From: Wuchereria bancrofti
Lineage: Eukaryota > Nematoda > Chromadorea > Rhabditida > Onchocercidae
Direction: 5' to 3'
Length of the DNA: 64,000 nt
Assembly (NCBI GenBank): GCA_005281725.1
Contig: SSBO01000001.1
Coordinates: 11,409,776 to 11,473,775 of the forward strand
The translations under genes were made by a program, and so were the position numbers. The notes below the pieces were generated by a model. That model was not told where the DNA came from and searched no databases. It worked only from the letters and a program-made list of their open reading frames with translations. Shown piece by piece: positions 10,925-26,400 of this stretch (positions within the stretch are counted from its first letter, which is position 1; every line of letters begins with the position of its first letter).

Positions 10925-13900
10925 AAGTATGAAAATGATGAATGTTATAATTTTCAAGAAAAGTATTGTTTATTTTAGATGATAATCTGAAATAAACACC
11001 AAATATTTGATGCTTAATATTCAGTAATACCATTTATGCTTTTTTTAACGAAGGCGCTAATTTCAACAAGAAATTTAGGCTTTTTTAATAAAGGCGCTGA
11101 TTCACCAAGGCGTTGAAACATGTCAAATTACTGATATAAATGATATATGACAGATGCTTCATTGATTAAAACTTCACATTTGATTACATCTTTTATGAAT
11201 AATTAATATTAAGTAAATATTATGTTAGTATTTCTTGCTACTACTACTACTACTACCGTATTTTGTTTGTTTAGATTATGTTTTAAAATTCAATTCATTC
11301 ATTTCTCATTAGATTTGTGAATGAAAATCAGGTCGAAATTATTGTTGGTAGCAGCAATAATTCGAATGGAATTAGAAAAAAAATTTTTCCCTTTTTTTGT
11401 ACTCTGAAATTTGAATAATTTGAATTAATAGATGAACGATATAAATTACTGTAGGTCAGATTAGCAAAAATATTAAAGTGGACGGGTAAAAGTTGAATTT
11501 GGTGTAAAATGACGGTTATTAGTGAACAGAACGAAGAGAGAAATTAATAATGAAAAAAGCAAAAGAAAAAAAAAGATGAAAATTATGCTAATGAATTTTC
11601 CGCTAATTAATACAATTATAGTTTTTTTTCTCCTCTTTCTTCTCCTTTTCCCTTTTAATTTCTTGTAATTTTATTGTCATTGTTATCGTACATCTTTAAA
11701 TAAATGGTTCAGATTTAGTCGATAACAGTTTTATCAAAATTACAGATAAGAACTTTTAATGTTTAAACAAAGATTAATAAAATTTGCTTATCTTCTGACA
11801 ACTGTATTTAAGATAATTAACATTAATCAATAACTTATCATTCGTCATCAGTTATTGTAAATATTTGCAGTTATAGTTTATTTTTAAACATTTAAAATGA
11901 TTTAATACTTAATAAAAAATCACAATTATACACAAAGTACGCAAGACCGTTTCATATTAAAATCCTGTAACGTTGGTTAATTGACCTAAAAATCATACAA
12001 ATCGCTTATTTATGTTCTATACAATTCGTTTTTTTTTATCTTAAATCAATGTTGAATCTTTAAAAGATTTCAAGAAGATAACAGTAAATTAATTTTTTTT
12101 CATTAATGGAAAGATAAAGTGATAAGTGCATGTGTTATATTTCATAATTTGCTCTTTTTTTTTGTTTAAAACAATTAAAAGTTGTGAATGAAATCGATTG
12201 AACAAGTGGTAGCAGAATGTAATTACGGCGATTAGAGAATGATAAGATGAAGGAAAAATAGTAAGAAATAATATCAGTCATATATGATAAGCATGTTATT
12301 CTTATCATTAGTTAGAATCTGATTTTATAACTAATATCACAGTTTATCATTTTTTTTAAATAACACTTATTATTATTTTAATCTTCTTTCTAAATATTTT
12401 GTTTATTCTTAAAATTTAAGCCTCCAATTATCAATTTCTCATTTATTCAAATTAATTCAAGAGAAATACCACTGCAATAGCTATTGACAGTTTAGTTAGG
12501 TAAAACCATTTTTACTTATTATCGTGTGGATTATGCCAGATATACTTAACTTATAGTTTATTACTTACTTATGACAGATATACTTTGCGCTATACAAAAT
12601 GTTTTCCTCAATTTTATAAGTTTTTAATGATTTAAAAAAAGACAATATTTCAGATTAGTTAAATGATTGTACCATATAATCACTTAGTGTGTTTTTTTCA
12701 TTTCAAGAAAAGCGTGAAGGTCGCTCATCATTAATGCAATTTATTCATTAAAAATTTTTTGCTTATCGTATTTTTATTTTTACTTTTTTTTTAATAGAAT
12801 ATCGTGTATAATTTAAAGTTTACAAAAAAATTATTTTTTTAAAGAAATGTGTGGGTTCTTAGATTAAAAGAGAAACATTTCATAGTTATTAAATAATTGC
12901 AACTTTTTTCTTTCATGAAAAACTTTCTGTTTAAAATTTAACTTTTGAAATGGTAAAGCTTATCATTTCGTATCAAAAAAAAATTCGTATGATTTATTCA
13001 ATTAAGATAAATTGTATCAAGATAATTAAGAATATGTTTAAATGGTTTAAAATGATAGATAAATGTAATCGTTTGAAAGTAATTTAGTGAAAGAAACTGC
13101 TAATATATTAATTTTTATGATTCGGAAAAAAAAAAGATAAAAAATTGCTTAAAAATGACAAGAAGCTCTATTTACATTATAATTCAAAAAGTTCAATATT
13201 ACAAAGTAAAAGTAAGGTAAGAAGAAATGAGTGCCATTGAAAAAACGTCGCATCATTTTTAAAATTAAGTGAAGAATATACCAAAATCAATCATTTAAAA
13301 TGTACCATTTTGTGTGAGAATGGAAAATATTTTAAATTCATATATTTGCAATAATTTTAATTTTATTTCAATTTCATGTAATTCACAAATTTTATTAATT
13401 CTTTAGATATATCAAAATGTAATGTATTAATTATTGTAATAAATTAATGTAATATAGAGAAATGATTATGTGTTCAATCGTTGAAATATTTGAAAAGTGC
13501 TTGAATTTTTGTTATTCTAATGGATAAATGCAATAGGCGACAATTAATCTGTTTTCCTAAAAGATTTCGACAATTTAATAAAATTTTTCATTTCTTCAAC
13601 TGCAATTACTTCTTTTATATTAGAATAATAATGCGTTATATTATTTAAACTACAATAATAGTTTGGTGATAAAATTAATGAAAAGTAAACAATTTGTTTA
13701 TTCCATTCGAAATGCTAAAAACAAATCCGATTGCTAATTTGTAGAATTGTAAAATTTTCAGATAAGCTTTCAAAAATTGTGCTAACTTTTAATTACTGTT
13801 AATTAAATTGATGAGTTGATTGAAGTAAATTATCAAACAACTGATAATGATAATTTGATTGGATAAGCTGTGTAATTTGAAAAATTACATTAATGAAATG

Positions 13901-16775
13901 GGTTATACTGAATGTTTTAATGGTTTTATCATTTTTTTTTTTTTTTGTAAATTAATGTATGAAATGAATTTAGTTAAATTGGGAACTTTTTTCTTGTTGC
14001 ATTGGGATTGCATTTCATAATTGTTCACTTGATAGTATTTTTGCAAAAAATTAATTTAAAATTTTGAACAAAATTTTTAACTAAAATTCAAAAGAAAAGT
14101 CTTGAAGAACAAAAAAGTTTTTTTTATTTTCTCCTATTAAAAAAAAAAGGAATTTTCAATCAAATTTAATTATTTCTACGACAGATAGAAATCATCTCCC
14201 TTCTTGAAATAGCTTAAATATAGGTATTTTTTTTTTTTTGGGACAGAAATTGATAAGTATTCATCTATCTCTTACTTATTTGCATGTAATTTTTGTTTTT
14301 GTAAATGTAAGCTGAGATTTCATTTCAATTTTCAATTAATTATTTTTGAATTTTAATCTTAATTAGACCTAATAAGCATACCAAGAATGTTTACTAATTA
14401 ATTGTTATTAATTCTGACAAGCATTTTATTAACAGTAACATTTCTTTCAAATATTTTCTTTTTTTTTTATTCATTTGCTGATTTCAGAATTAAATTTCAA
14501 AGTGTATTCATAAGTTAATTTGTGCAGTTTTATTTCACTTTTATATTATCTTATTCATTCGTACATTTTGAGATTTCATCAGAATTTATAGTTATATATT
14601 TGATTACTATCTTCGCTTTTTAATTTTAACTTATCATTCTTTTCATTAAATAAGCTTATCACTGATAAGACAAGTGATCATTTTCTTCTCTGCTAACATT
14701 ATTCAGTATATCATTACCATAGTCTAATATATTAACTGTTCTTTTTTTTTTAAATAAAGATTACATAATCAATTCACTGTCACTGATAATAGGAAGAAGT
14801 AAGGCCAGTTAAAAGTATGGAAGTATCACTGTTAACAAACAATTTCATAAATTAATTGACTATTGCACAAAACGATAGATAAAATTGCACTGATTTCATT
14901 GGTACTTCATTGAAAATAAAACCTATTAATGATATGATAACATTTGATAATAATAGCAACATGGGACAAAATTAATCATTTTTTATCTTATCTCTTCATT
15001 TGCATAAAATATCTCAAAATTAATTGAATTTATCAAATAAATTTAGCATTTCCTTAGAATTTACAAGTCAAAAATTTTAGGATGGATATCATTTTGGATG
15101 AAAAAAAAAAACAACAAGGAGAAAAATTTTTAATAATCTTTCCCAAATGTTGCACATGCTACTACTATCAATACAAAATACATTGTATACCAAAATCATG
15201 ATAATGATTATTGTGATAATGCACTGATGATAATGATGACAACAAACTTCAAATGATATATAGCAAAAAAAAAAAAAAGAAAAACAAAAACAAAAAAGAA
15301 AGAAAGCAACAAAGAATCTTTAATTTCTAATTGTATCGCTAACATTTATTTAATATATTTCATTATGACAGTAATAAAAATTTGTAAATAATGAAAAACA
15401 AAGTACTGAAAGATCAAAGATTACAGTGACAAATGGAACATTTCGTGTAAACAAATGAATGAAACATTTTCACAATGAAGAGAGAAGCTAAAATTAATTG
15501 AAATATATTTGCCAAATTCCTAAAGCTAACAGTAAACTATGCAGTGAAATGGAAAGTCTAGTTAGGCTTATTAAGCATTCATTTAATTCGAATAAAATAA
15601 AAAAAAATGGTAACAAATTGAAAATAAAATTTAATTCATTTCAGGTTTAAAACATTGCAATTAACACTGATATCACATTTTAGTATGATTCGAATCTTAT
15701 CAAATTAATCAAACAAATATTTTGCAGATGAAAAAAAAGTAGGAAACAAATTTATCAGTGAAAATATCGAGAATTTGAGAAATTTGCAAAAAAAAAAAGC
15801 TTTGATTTCTAGTAATAAATTTCAAAAATTGTAATTATCGCTTGATTGCTTTAAATTCATTAATGATTGAAAAATTGTAAAATTCACACCAGTCGTTTCC
15901 AAAATATATAACTAACACTGAAATATTTTATATATAATAAGCACAAATGGAAAGAATACAAATGAAATAAAAATTTTTTTTTTTCCAATATCACGGATAG
16001 ATTTAAGATTGGAATAGCTCAACAGGAAATTTTAAAAAATTTCTCCACAGTTTCATTTCATTAGCTGAGCAATACCAATTGATCCTTGAAATTTCGTAAT
16101 ATTTCAAAAATGAAATGACACAAAAAGAAATACCATACTATTACTACTACACCAGGTAATAAGTAAATAATAAAAAAAAAAACTAAGGCCTAATCTGAGC
16201 ATTAAAAAGAAGAATACTAGGTGAATTTAACTAGACCAAACGAAAAAAAAGAAAAAAAATCAATTTTATGAAAAAACGAAACAATTTTGAAAAATTTCAA
16301 AGCATAATATGCTTTTAAATTTAGCAATAGTGATATTTTGCTTCCGTTTTTTTTCTTGAAGAAACAATAAGTAAACCAAAATTGAAAAGTTTATGACGTT
16401 TAAATTTTAAGAATTAAAATTTAAATGTGTAATTCGAAATTCAAATATAACTGCAACATTTTAATAGAATAAGTAAAATTTTTGAAGATAAATTGAAGAG
16501 GAATGAAGATGACTGATAAGAAAGAACATTTTATACAGCACCGTGAAAGTTTTTTAGAAAATAAAAAATAATAATAATATTTATTATCAAGCATGCTGAT
16601 AAATAATTATAACATTTGTCTCATCGGTCATGCTGATAAGATAATCAGTTATTAGTACCAGTAATATTGATTGATATCTATCGTTCAAGAATCAGAAAAA
16701 GATGAAGAAGAAGTAGAAAGTAAAAATCACAAATTATCTCATAATTATTTCAGTTGTGATATTGTTTAACATTTA
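10925..16775. other. AT-rich gene-free region between convergent genes
   Basis: Almost 6 kb with no supported exon on either strand. It begins with the 3' end of the acyl-CoA-binding gene: AATAAA at 10991-10996, 67 bases past its stop. It contains a short direct repeat of AAGGCGCT (about 11054 and 11093), a CTA triplet run near 11239-11257, many poly-A/T runs, and numerous TTATCA/TGATAA motifs, including the facing pair CTTATC-ACT-GATAAG at 14655-14669. The far end is the 3' side of the minus-strand metalloprotease. Confidence 0.5.
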
Positions 16776-19700
16776 CTATTGCACATAAATTTTTAAAAAT
16801 TGCTTGTAAAAATCATCGGTGAAAAATTCCGAATGAAAAATTGAATTAGCAGGAATGGATGATAGTTTCCCATGACGATGATGTCGATTGGAAGATCGTT
16901 TTAAATGAAGACGTCGCTGCTTTCGTCGCAAAGGAAATCGCAACGGTTGTGATAAAATTTTTAGATAGTCGATCGATGTAACCTGTAAAGTTGCTTGATC
17001 AAACAATTTATCAGTACCATCTCCATCCATTCGTTTTCGTAAGCCAGCCAGAAAGTTACACATCACATTGCCTAAAAAATACTTAAACAATTTTTTTAAA
17101 TTAGAAATTTTTCCAACTTCCTTTTTTTCTCTTTGAACATTTAAAATTTTTTTTACAAATTATAGCAAAAAAAAAAAATCATATAACATTTTAAAAATAA
17201 TCAAATTTTACCATATTCAGAAGCATGTCGAATAGAAAAATCAAGTTTCTTTTCCAGGAGACGTTCAAATTTTTCACGTACGTTATTATTATCATTACAT
17301 AATGGTATACCGGATTCTGAAATATTTTTCATTATTAATAATTTGCAATGCGAAGTTATTAATAATTATTAGATATAATTATAAATGAATAAATTTAAAT
17401 CAAATCTTTTCTTTTTTATATTTGTTCAATTTTAATTTATTGTCGTTTTCTTTTTCTTTTTTTTTTTTCAAACAATTCAAAATTTGTCCGAAAAATTTTA
17501 GCAAATTTTTCAAAATTTAAATTGTTTCGTACTATTTTTATGTGTAAACCAGTCTTGGACAACATACAAAAAACGCTTTATAAAAGTGATCCATCGATGT
17601 CATTAAGGAATCTGTTCTTCTTTTTTTTTTTTTTGTCGTTTAGAGTGATGAAAAAGAGATTTATAGCTTGATTATATGGACCATTCAACAGTGGAAAACG
17701 GACCGATAGTTTGTTGAGATTGTCAAATGACATTGCCGCCCTTTGGTGACAGATGAATGAATGAGTAAAAGATAAAGATAGTCTGTAATGAGACTATTTC
17801 CAGGAAGTGAAAAGAATTTATGAGGAAGAGAATGAGAAAGGATTTAAAAAATATGAAATGAAAAATGAATAAAAGAAGAAAAAAAAAAAAAAGGAAAGTT
17901 GAATGAAATATGATTGAAAATTTTTTAATAATGACAAAAATTAAATAAAAGAAATTTAGAAATTCATATGATTGCTATTTTTTTTTAATCAGTCAATTAA
18001 TCGATAATGAACTATTATTAGAGAATTTATTAATAGCAGAGAACAAAATTTACCTTGTAATTGCTCCTTAAGAGTAATTATTTTAGATTGAGAAACTTCA
18101 TCGTTTGTTAACCTTTGAATGACTGGAAAATATCTTATCATTAAATAATTAATGTGATAAGAAATAAATTATACTATTTTTTATAATAATTAAGCAAAAT
18201 GAATAAAATGTTGCTTTAACTTACTATTAAAATCTACTCCTGAAGTATAATCATTCATTTTATGTTCGATTTGTCTTGGTAGTACTTCAGACATTAACCA
18301 TACAAATAAACATAGATTGGTAGGACCAACTGAAATATTTATTTCGAATTTTTTAAAGTGTAATTTGAAGTAATGTAAATCACAAATAATCACAAACAAC
18401 AATAACAACAACAACATCCCTTACAATAGCAATATTAATTTTTCAAAAATTTCAATAAATAAACTTAATATAATATTGATTAAAGATAAAGTTCTCAAAT
18501 CTAATCTAAATAAATTAAAATTTCAATCATCAAATTTTTACACTTTAACTTTCGAATAAGCAAAATGTATGAAAAGTAATTCTAAATGAAATTTTCCTTT
18601 TAAAAAAAAAAAAAAAAGAAACACTTCTATGAAAGCAAGCAATAATTTTCATCTATCACTCAACCACTAACTCACTGTAGTTCCAATTTAGAGCGCATTT
18701 GTCGTCTAAATCAAATGATGCATTATCGATCATATCTTTCTTATAAATTGGATACATAATAGCATCTGCGCGTTTACTATGACCCAATCCTAATGAATGA
18801 CCAATTTCATGAATGAATACATTAGGGAATGAAGTGCCATCACCTCGATTATCACTGATCCATTTTTCTGCATCATCTAAAATGATATATTTGTAAATTT
18901 AACTTTTTTCTATTCTCTCATGATAAACTATCATTAATTATGAATTTATTTAAAATTACAAAGAAGACAAAAATGTTTAAACATACATCTTAATGCATCA
19001 TAACAATTTGTAAAAAAAAAATCAAAATAATCATACATTAACAAAAGAATAGCTAAAAGTAAATTTTTTTTTTTTTAATTGATTATTTAACATAAAATGA
19101 AACAAACAAATAATAATAGAGCAAAAGAAAAAAGAAAATTTTTCTTTTTTCTTGAAATAACTGATTATAATGATTGTCTAAATTTTGAAATTTTAAATTT
19201 CTATTTTACGATATGCTCCCTGTTTACCGATTTTACAGCAATATAAGTAAATTATGCAAATAAAGTTGTTGTTTTCTAGTAGTGTGTCTTATAAATCTTC
19301 TGTTTATGTTTGCATTGGCTCGAAAATGATTCGCATAAACATCCTTTATAGAAGAATCATTAGATAGTAAGCATCCTGTTATAAATCATTTGTGACATTT
19401 TATGTACATTTAATGTTGTGGCAAATTACCGCATTTTAAATTAATTAAACAATTTGCTAGCAACTAAAGCATATTGCATAAGAAAAAAATTTTGATAACT
19501 CAAAATTTCACAAAGTTTAATAGTAATTAATTTAATGACAATAAAAATAAAACTATCACATAAATAACTATCAATCATTCTTCATCACATACATATAATA
19601 AATTCAACAATTTAACAAATTATTAATAATTTTCTAAATAAAAATTACTCAATTAAATTTTACTATAAATTTTTTGCAATCGTTAGCAAAAAAAAAAAAA

Positions 19701-22700
19701 ATTGTATACTTTTTTTAAAAGCAAAAATTATAAAATATATTTGAATAAACTTATCACAATGAATGATAATTTATTAAAATTATTTTGAAAAAAAAAACAG
19801 AAAAAATTTGAAATGCTAACCAAGATGTATGTCACCATTTAAATGACCATCTTCCTGATATGTTGGATAAAATGTATGAGCTAAAATATTGGTATGATTA
19901 CCGGTACCATCAAATTTATAAGCATCACCATGATCACCTTCTGCCCAAAGGATTACAATATCGGCATCATCCTCATATGAAGCTTCCTCAAATTGAAGTT
20001 TTACGGATGGCATTGAATTAATGATTGTTTGAGTGGACCACATTGTAAATGATTTCCGAATTACTGATCTAAAAATTAAAAAACAATTATCATATCTTAT
20101 CATTTTCCTTTTCGTTTTTTTTTTTTTAATTTTACTTTATTTTATATAATTATTGTTAAATCAATTTGTTAGTATTACAACTATTAGTAATGTTGAAATA
20201 TCTTTCCCGCATTTTCTACTTTAACATTATACATTATATTATAGAATTTGTTCGTTTTAGAATAAAATCCTTTATTCATATCTATTAATATCAAATGAAA
20301 GAGAAAGAGAAAGAGAGAGAGAGAGGAAGAGAGAGAGAGGGGAATGAAAGAGAGTGATTATGCATAAAATTATTTCTTTTATGAATTTTTTCACTTAGAA
20401 GAATGAGCGACGTATTATCGTAATCTATTATAATCGTTGTGTAAAGCGTATTTTTTTCTTTTCTTTTTTTTTTTTTTAAATTATTTATGCAATTGCATAA
20501 GCGATAAAAAAAAAGATCTAAAGAAGCTTATCAGTGTGTGAATATTGATGATAGCTTTTATTGAATTGATGTCTATGATGGAGAAAGATTAGATTAATCG
20601 GTATATTATTTAAATCAAATATTACTTTTAGTTTACCATATATCATAATAGATTTTCTTTTTTTGATAAAATTAATTTTGCATGATATCTATTAATTTAA
20701 TAATATCATTTACAAATTCAAATTTATACTAATCAGACAAATAATGAATATACATGTATAATTTGATTACTATGACATTTTGCATTGCTAAATAAGATTA
20801 AACTTGATAACGTTGATTTATTTTTTTTTTAGAAAAAAAAAACGATTTTGAAATATGCATAATCTGTTAAATTTTATCAAAATTTTATTAAAAATTAATT
20901 TTATTAAAATCAGAATTAAAATGTCAACATTAGACTATTTTAATTAATAAATAATAATCACAAACTGATTACTTAATTTAATATTTACATAAAATTTATC
21001 TATTCCAAAAAAGAAGAAATTCACTAATACAGTATGAAATCATACTGTATCAGTGGAAATTATCTGACCACAAAGAAATCATACTGTATTATAATATACG
21101 ATCTTTTGATGATATATCCTAAATAGTAATGCAAGAAGAAGAATTACATAAAGTTGCAAATGTGGTATATTTTTTAATAAGAAACTTTTTAAATCTTTCA
21201 TTTTTAGTTAATTAATATGATTTAACATTTCTCTTTTTACTTCTTAATTAATTACTCAATTTGAGTTATTTTTCATTAGTTACTCGATATTTATTTATAA
21301 TTTTTTGCAAACTTAACCAAAAATTTTTAAAAATTGTAGAAGTACTACTACTACTACTATTATTATTGTTATTTTTTTTTTTAAATATCCCTTATGAGAA
21401 ATTCGGCTGACCACATATTATTTCGATGAGGTAATAGTGTCGAGGTCGTACACATAATACACCTCTTAATTTGAAATTAATTCAAATATTTGGCCCAATT
21501 TTCTAATTTTCGAGTATTTAGAGTGTGTATATGTTTCATTGACCTAAATTAATACCACAAAATGGTGGGAAAAAGTTGAATTTTTATTCCTATCATTAAC
21601 ATTTTGAGGGATTGAATTTAAGGAAAAAGAAGAATGGAGTACGTATCAGAAAAAAACTGGTTTTATCTTTTGTGAAAAAAAAAAAAAGAAAAACGAGACT
21701 TTTTTTTTTATGGAATTGATAAGTAAATCGTGTCAGGGTCTTTTCAGGCTTAAATTGTCATTCATTTAAAAGAAGAAAAAAAAAAAACGACAAATGAAAA
21801 GATTGAAGAAATTTGTATGAATTATAATATGTTTTCAATTAAAACAATGACCCTAGTAGATCATTTCAGCACCTCTGTTGGCATCTTTTATAAAAAAAAA
21901 AAAAACAAAAAAATCAACGATTCATTTTTAAATAAATAAAAAAAAAAATTTTTTTTGCAATGACTCTTAAAGTACAATCAATGAAATGTAATACCTGATT
22001 TCAGAACGAGGCATATCGCGTGTGTACTTACTGATGAACCATTTTAATTTGAGTACATTGTCCGATGTCATCTTATCCCATCGTGATGTTTGAGCTGTAG
22101 CTAAAATTAAATTACAAAAAATTTACAAAAAAAAAAAAAGGAAAAAAAGAATGCCTTACTAATGAATAATTTGAAACGTTTATTAATTTTTCAAAAAATT
22201 TGACATAATTATTAGCAAAATATGATAAATAATTTGTACATCTTTTTTTTTTCTACAACAAATAAATTTTGCTCATTTGAAAGAAAAAGCAACCATAGAA
22301 ATTATCATTATAAGTCACATTTTTATCAAAAAAAAAAAAAAAATATCAAAAAATGTTATAATTTAAACTAATCATTAATGATTATCAATTAACATCATCC
22401 TATCACATTTTATGAATAATAATCCAAATAATATCAGATTTTATAAATAATATTTATAATTGTAATTATTGTTAATTGCTCCACTTAATTCAACAATTGA
22501 TATTTTTATTAGCGAGTATTTATGTTTACCTAATAATGAAACATGTAAGACTTCTTATCATATCTTGGTAATTTCTAAATCGTTATCATTTCATGATTAA
22601 AACCGTGATATTTAGATGCAGTAGAGGAAGCGATGAAAAATTATCAAAATAATTTGCACAAATTACCAAAACGTTTCCTTCTTCTGACAATTGGTACTGT

Positions 22701-23376
22701 TCTATAATTCCATTGCATATCATTTAAATCATCACCATTGTTATCATTATCAATACTATCATTGTTAATATTATTATTGCTAGCAATATAAGTTAATGCA
22801 TCCATATAATTGGTGGAATGATAATTTGATAACATTGGTATCAATTGCTGATCGTTGATAATATCAACTGCCATGTGCAAATCGTCATCATGCAACATTA
22901 ACTGAAATATTTTTTTCTTTACTTTATCTTCAATATTTAATTCATTAAATTCACATTTAAATACTTTAAAGTAAATTATTTATTTCCACTGCAATAGTTA
23001 CATTCCACTTTTGTTTACCATTATTGTAATTAACTTTTCCTCTGACTAATTTATAAGTGTTGAAATTTGATATTATTTATTATTATTTTTGAAACGATAA
23101 TGAATATTTCTAGAATTAGCTAGAAGCAACTATGAATTATATATTTCATAGTTAAGAACAATCATTCAAAAATGATCCGACTAAGTGCCTTAAATTATTG
23201 ACTGCAATCATATTTAATTGTACATTTCAACAATAAATTAACTTTTATAAATCCTTTTTTTTTTTTTTTTAAAATTTTACTTGCAAACATAAATATTGTA
23301 TAAGTTAATGAAATAATTTCTTCAAATTCTAATTTGTTTAGTGTGTAAAAAAATATTTCTTTCACATAAATGAAAA

Positions 23377-23409
<33 letters not shown>

Positions 23410-26400
23410 AATAAGCCAGTGAATAAATGTTTTAAATTTTGGATGTGTCCAATAGATCACCTTGATGGAATTTGAGAATCGTTTGGTGGTAATAAATTTG
23501 TGAGGAAAATACCAATTTGAAACCACATTTGCGGCGTTTTTGCGTTAAATTTTCTAAAAATTCAGAAGACCTTCAAAATTGCATACCCATTCCTTGAACA
23601 TACAATTTCTCCAGTTCATCATTTTAAAATACTGTTATCCAATAAAAGCATAAAAATATTTTCCTTTTTTTTTTTTCTTTTAAAATGCTTATACTAGAAT
23701 TAAACAAAATTGTAAATTTATCATTAATATTTGAATCATTCAATCATAATTCTACATAAAACTAACAGATATACTTAAAATACTATTATCCAATAAAAGC
23801 AAAGTAAATGAAAGGTATATGTATTGGTAAATGTTTCTCAAAGTACTAAAAAAAAAAAAGAAAATTTCAAATTTAAAAGTAAGTCATTCATTTATTCATT
23901 ATTTTGAGCATAAATTAATAAAATATAAGATGAATTGATTGATAAAGTCATAATGTAATACTTTTTAAAAAAAAGAGAAAATTATTTTTTTTCTAAAGGT
24001 TATCTATTTGCTCATTTCATCGCCCAATAATTCATCATCGATACTTTCATATATTTAAGTAATCAATGAGATAATTAATTAGTCTTTGAGACAGTACTAC
24101 TAATCAAAGTATAATTTAACATTCTATGCTAATAACGATTGTTTAAATAACTATTAAATATAATTTTATTCTAAAAATATGAATGAGTCTTACATACTAA
24201 GTTTAAAATCATTAGTATATTCCTAACAAATCATTGAATAATTAATTTTATCATACCAGTTTGTTTATCCAAGAATTAGTAAATAATGAGCTAGCTGTTT
24301 ATGCACTTATTTCAAATCATAAAATTATATATTGTTAGGTCAAAGGTCATAACAAAAATATTACCAAATTTCTTTTAGTTGAATTTATTTTGATGATAAA
24401 GTATTCAGATGTAGAAAATATAAACTTAACTTAATTAGGTAAAAAAGTAAAGTAGAAAATAGTTGGAGATGTAATTTATGTTTGACTAATTTTAAATTTT
24501 CAACAACTACAACTTTTTTTTTGTTATAAATTTCAACTTATGCACTTAAAAGAGAACGATGCATAATTCAAAATTTATAGTAGTTTAAATAAGAGGATGA
24601 ATAATATTTATCAATTAATTGCTAATTTATAATGTCATCTATGAATAAGACTAAATGTAAACTAATCATTTAACCTTTCATTCAATTTGAATTTGAATAC
24701 TGCAATTGAATAAACAATAAAATGAATTAAAATGATAAAATTTAATCACTTTTTCAATGTATTTTATATTACACACTTGAAATATTCAAGAAATACTTTC
24801 ATTTTCTTTTTACAATAAATTCTTAAATATTTTTTCCTTTTCCTTCTTTTTTCTTTTTTTTTTTTTGTTTAGCATAACACTAAAACTTTTTGAAAATTCT
24901 TATAATACAGGAATTTCCATGATTGTAAATTCTGTAGTCATAATTAGTAGTAGCACATTACCGGTTTAATTTTATGTGCGGTATAGTTCTTAGTCTGATT
25001 TTTGCGCCATGCATTCAGTCAGTCTATTACTCTTAACAAATTTTCTTTTTTTTTTTTTTTTTTTTGGACAGAAATAATAATATACCCATGCAATTAACTA
25101 TTTGTGAAATTGATGATAAAACGAGAATTCATTTGAAAATGGTAAATGAAATGTCACTGATAAAATGAAATGATATATTCTTAATGACAGACACACACAC
25201 ACACACACATACACACACATACATACATACACATATAACTAAACTTTAACTTAATATGATTTATAGCATTTTATTTTCTCCTACAGATGGTTTAATTAAT
25301 AATTGTCTCACCCATTGCTATGATATAAGAGAGAGAAAAAAAAAAACTAAGAGAAATTGCTTCCAGATGCTTAAAGTTTATCAACTTTGATAATATAGCA
25401 TAATTAATATGATATATGATAAAAGTTGATTGTAATTATGATAATATAATTTAAATTAAGTTTCATTATTTAAAATAGTAGTATCAAATTTAACTTATAT
25501 CATTTGAATCTGTTATACCTCTGTTCAACTTTCATAATGCAACATAATTGATATGACATATAACAAAAGTTGATTGTAATTATAATATAACTTAAATTTT
25601 TATTATTTAAAATAGTAATATTAAATCTAATTTGTATCATTTTAATTTGCTATATTTCTGCACAAAAAAAAAAAAACAAATATATTAAAAGAGAAATTTT
25701 TACTCATTGAATTATATGATATATCAAATTTCTGATCTATTTTCATGAAATTTGGGAAATTAAAAAATTCAATTCAATAAATGTATTAACTCAACAATCA
25801 AAAACATTATTTGTTATCAGTGAAAGCACATAGTTTACTTTATTGTTTAATCTTATTTCTTGTCTCCAATGAATTATCATAGTTTAGCTATTATCTTTAT
25901 CATTACTATTATCATAACTGAAGATATGCTTGTATTAATTGAATAAAATGATATTTGATGTATTTTTTTATCAGTGATTATGGTGATATTACTGAATTAA
26001 TGACTGATTATTGTTCAAACATTTAAAAAAAAAAGATATATTAATAAAAAATTAACAAAAAGCAGAAAGAATTACATACAGCTTAGTATTACATCACTTA
26101 TTTTTTCATGATTTTATAATTTGATTCAAAAAAAAAATTTCTTGTGCAAAATTATAATTCAAAATAGACAATCTTCTTGCTTCATTTATTACACATTATC
26201 TGTTATCAGTGATAAATTACTGTTTAAGTTAAACTCTCAACTTATAACTTATGAGTTAATTTTTTTTTTTTAATTCTTCCTACACTTCTAAATGCCATTT
26301 TAACTAATGATATTCTATTATCATACAAGAACGATATATTTCACAAATTATTCCATAAAGTTTTTTTTTTTTGCTTTCTCTTTTTTTTCCTTTATATTTC

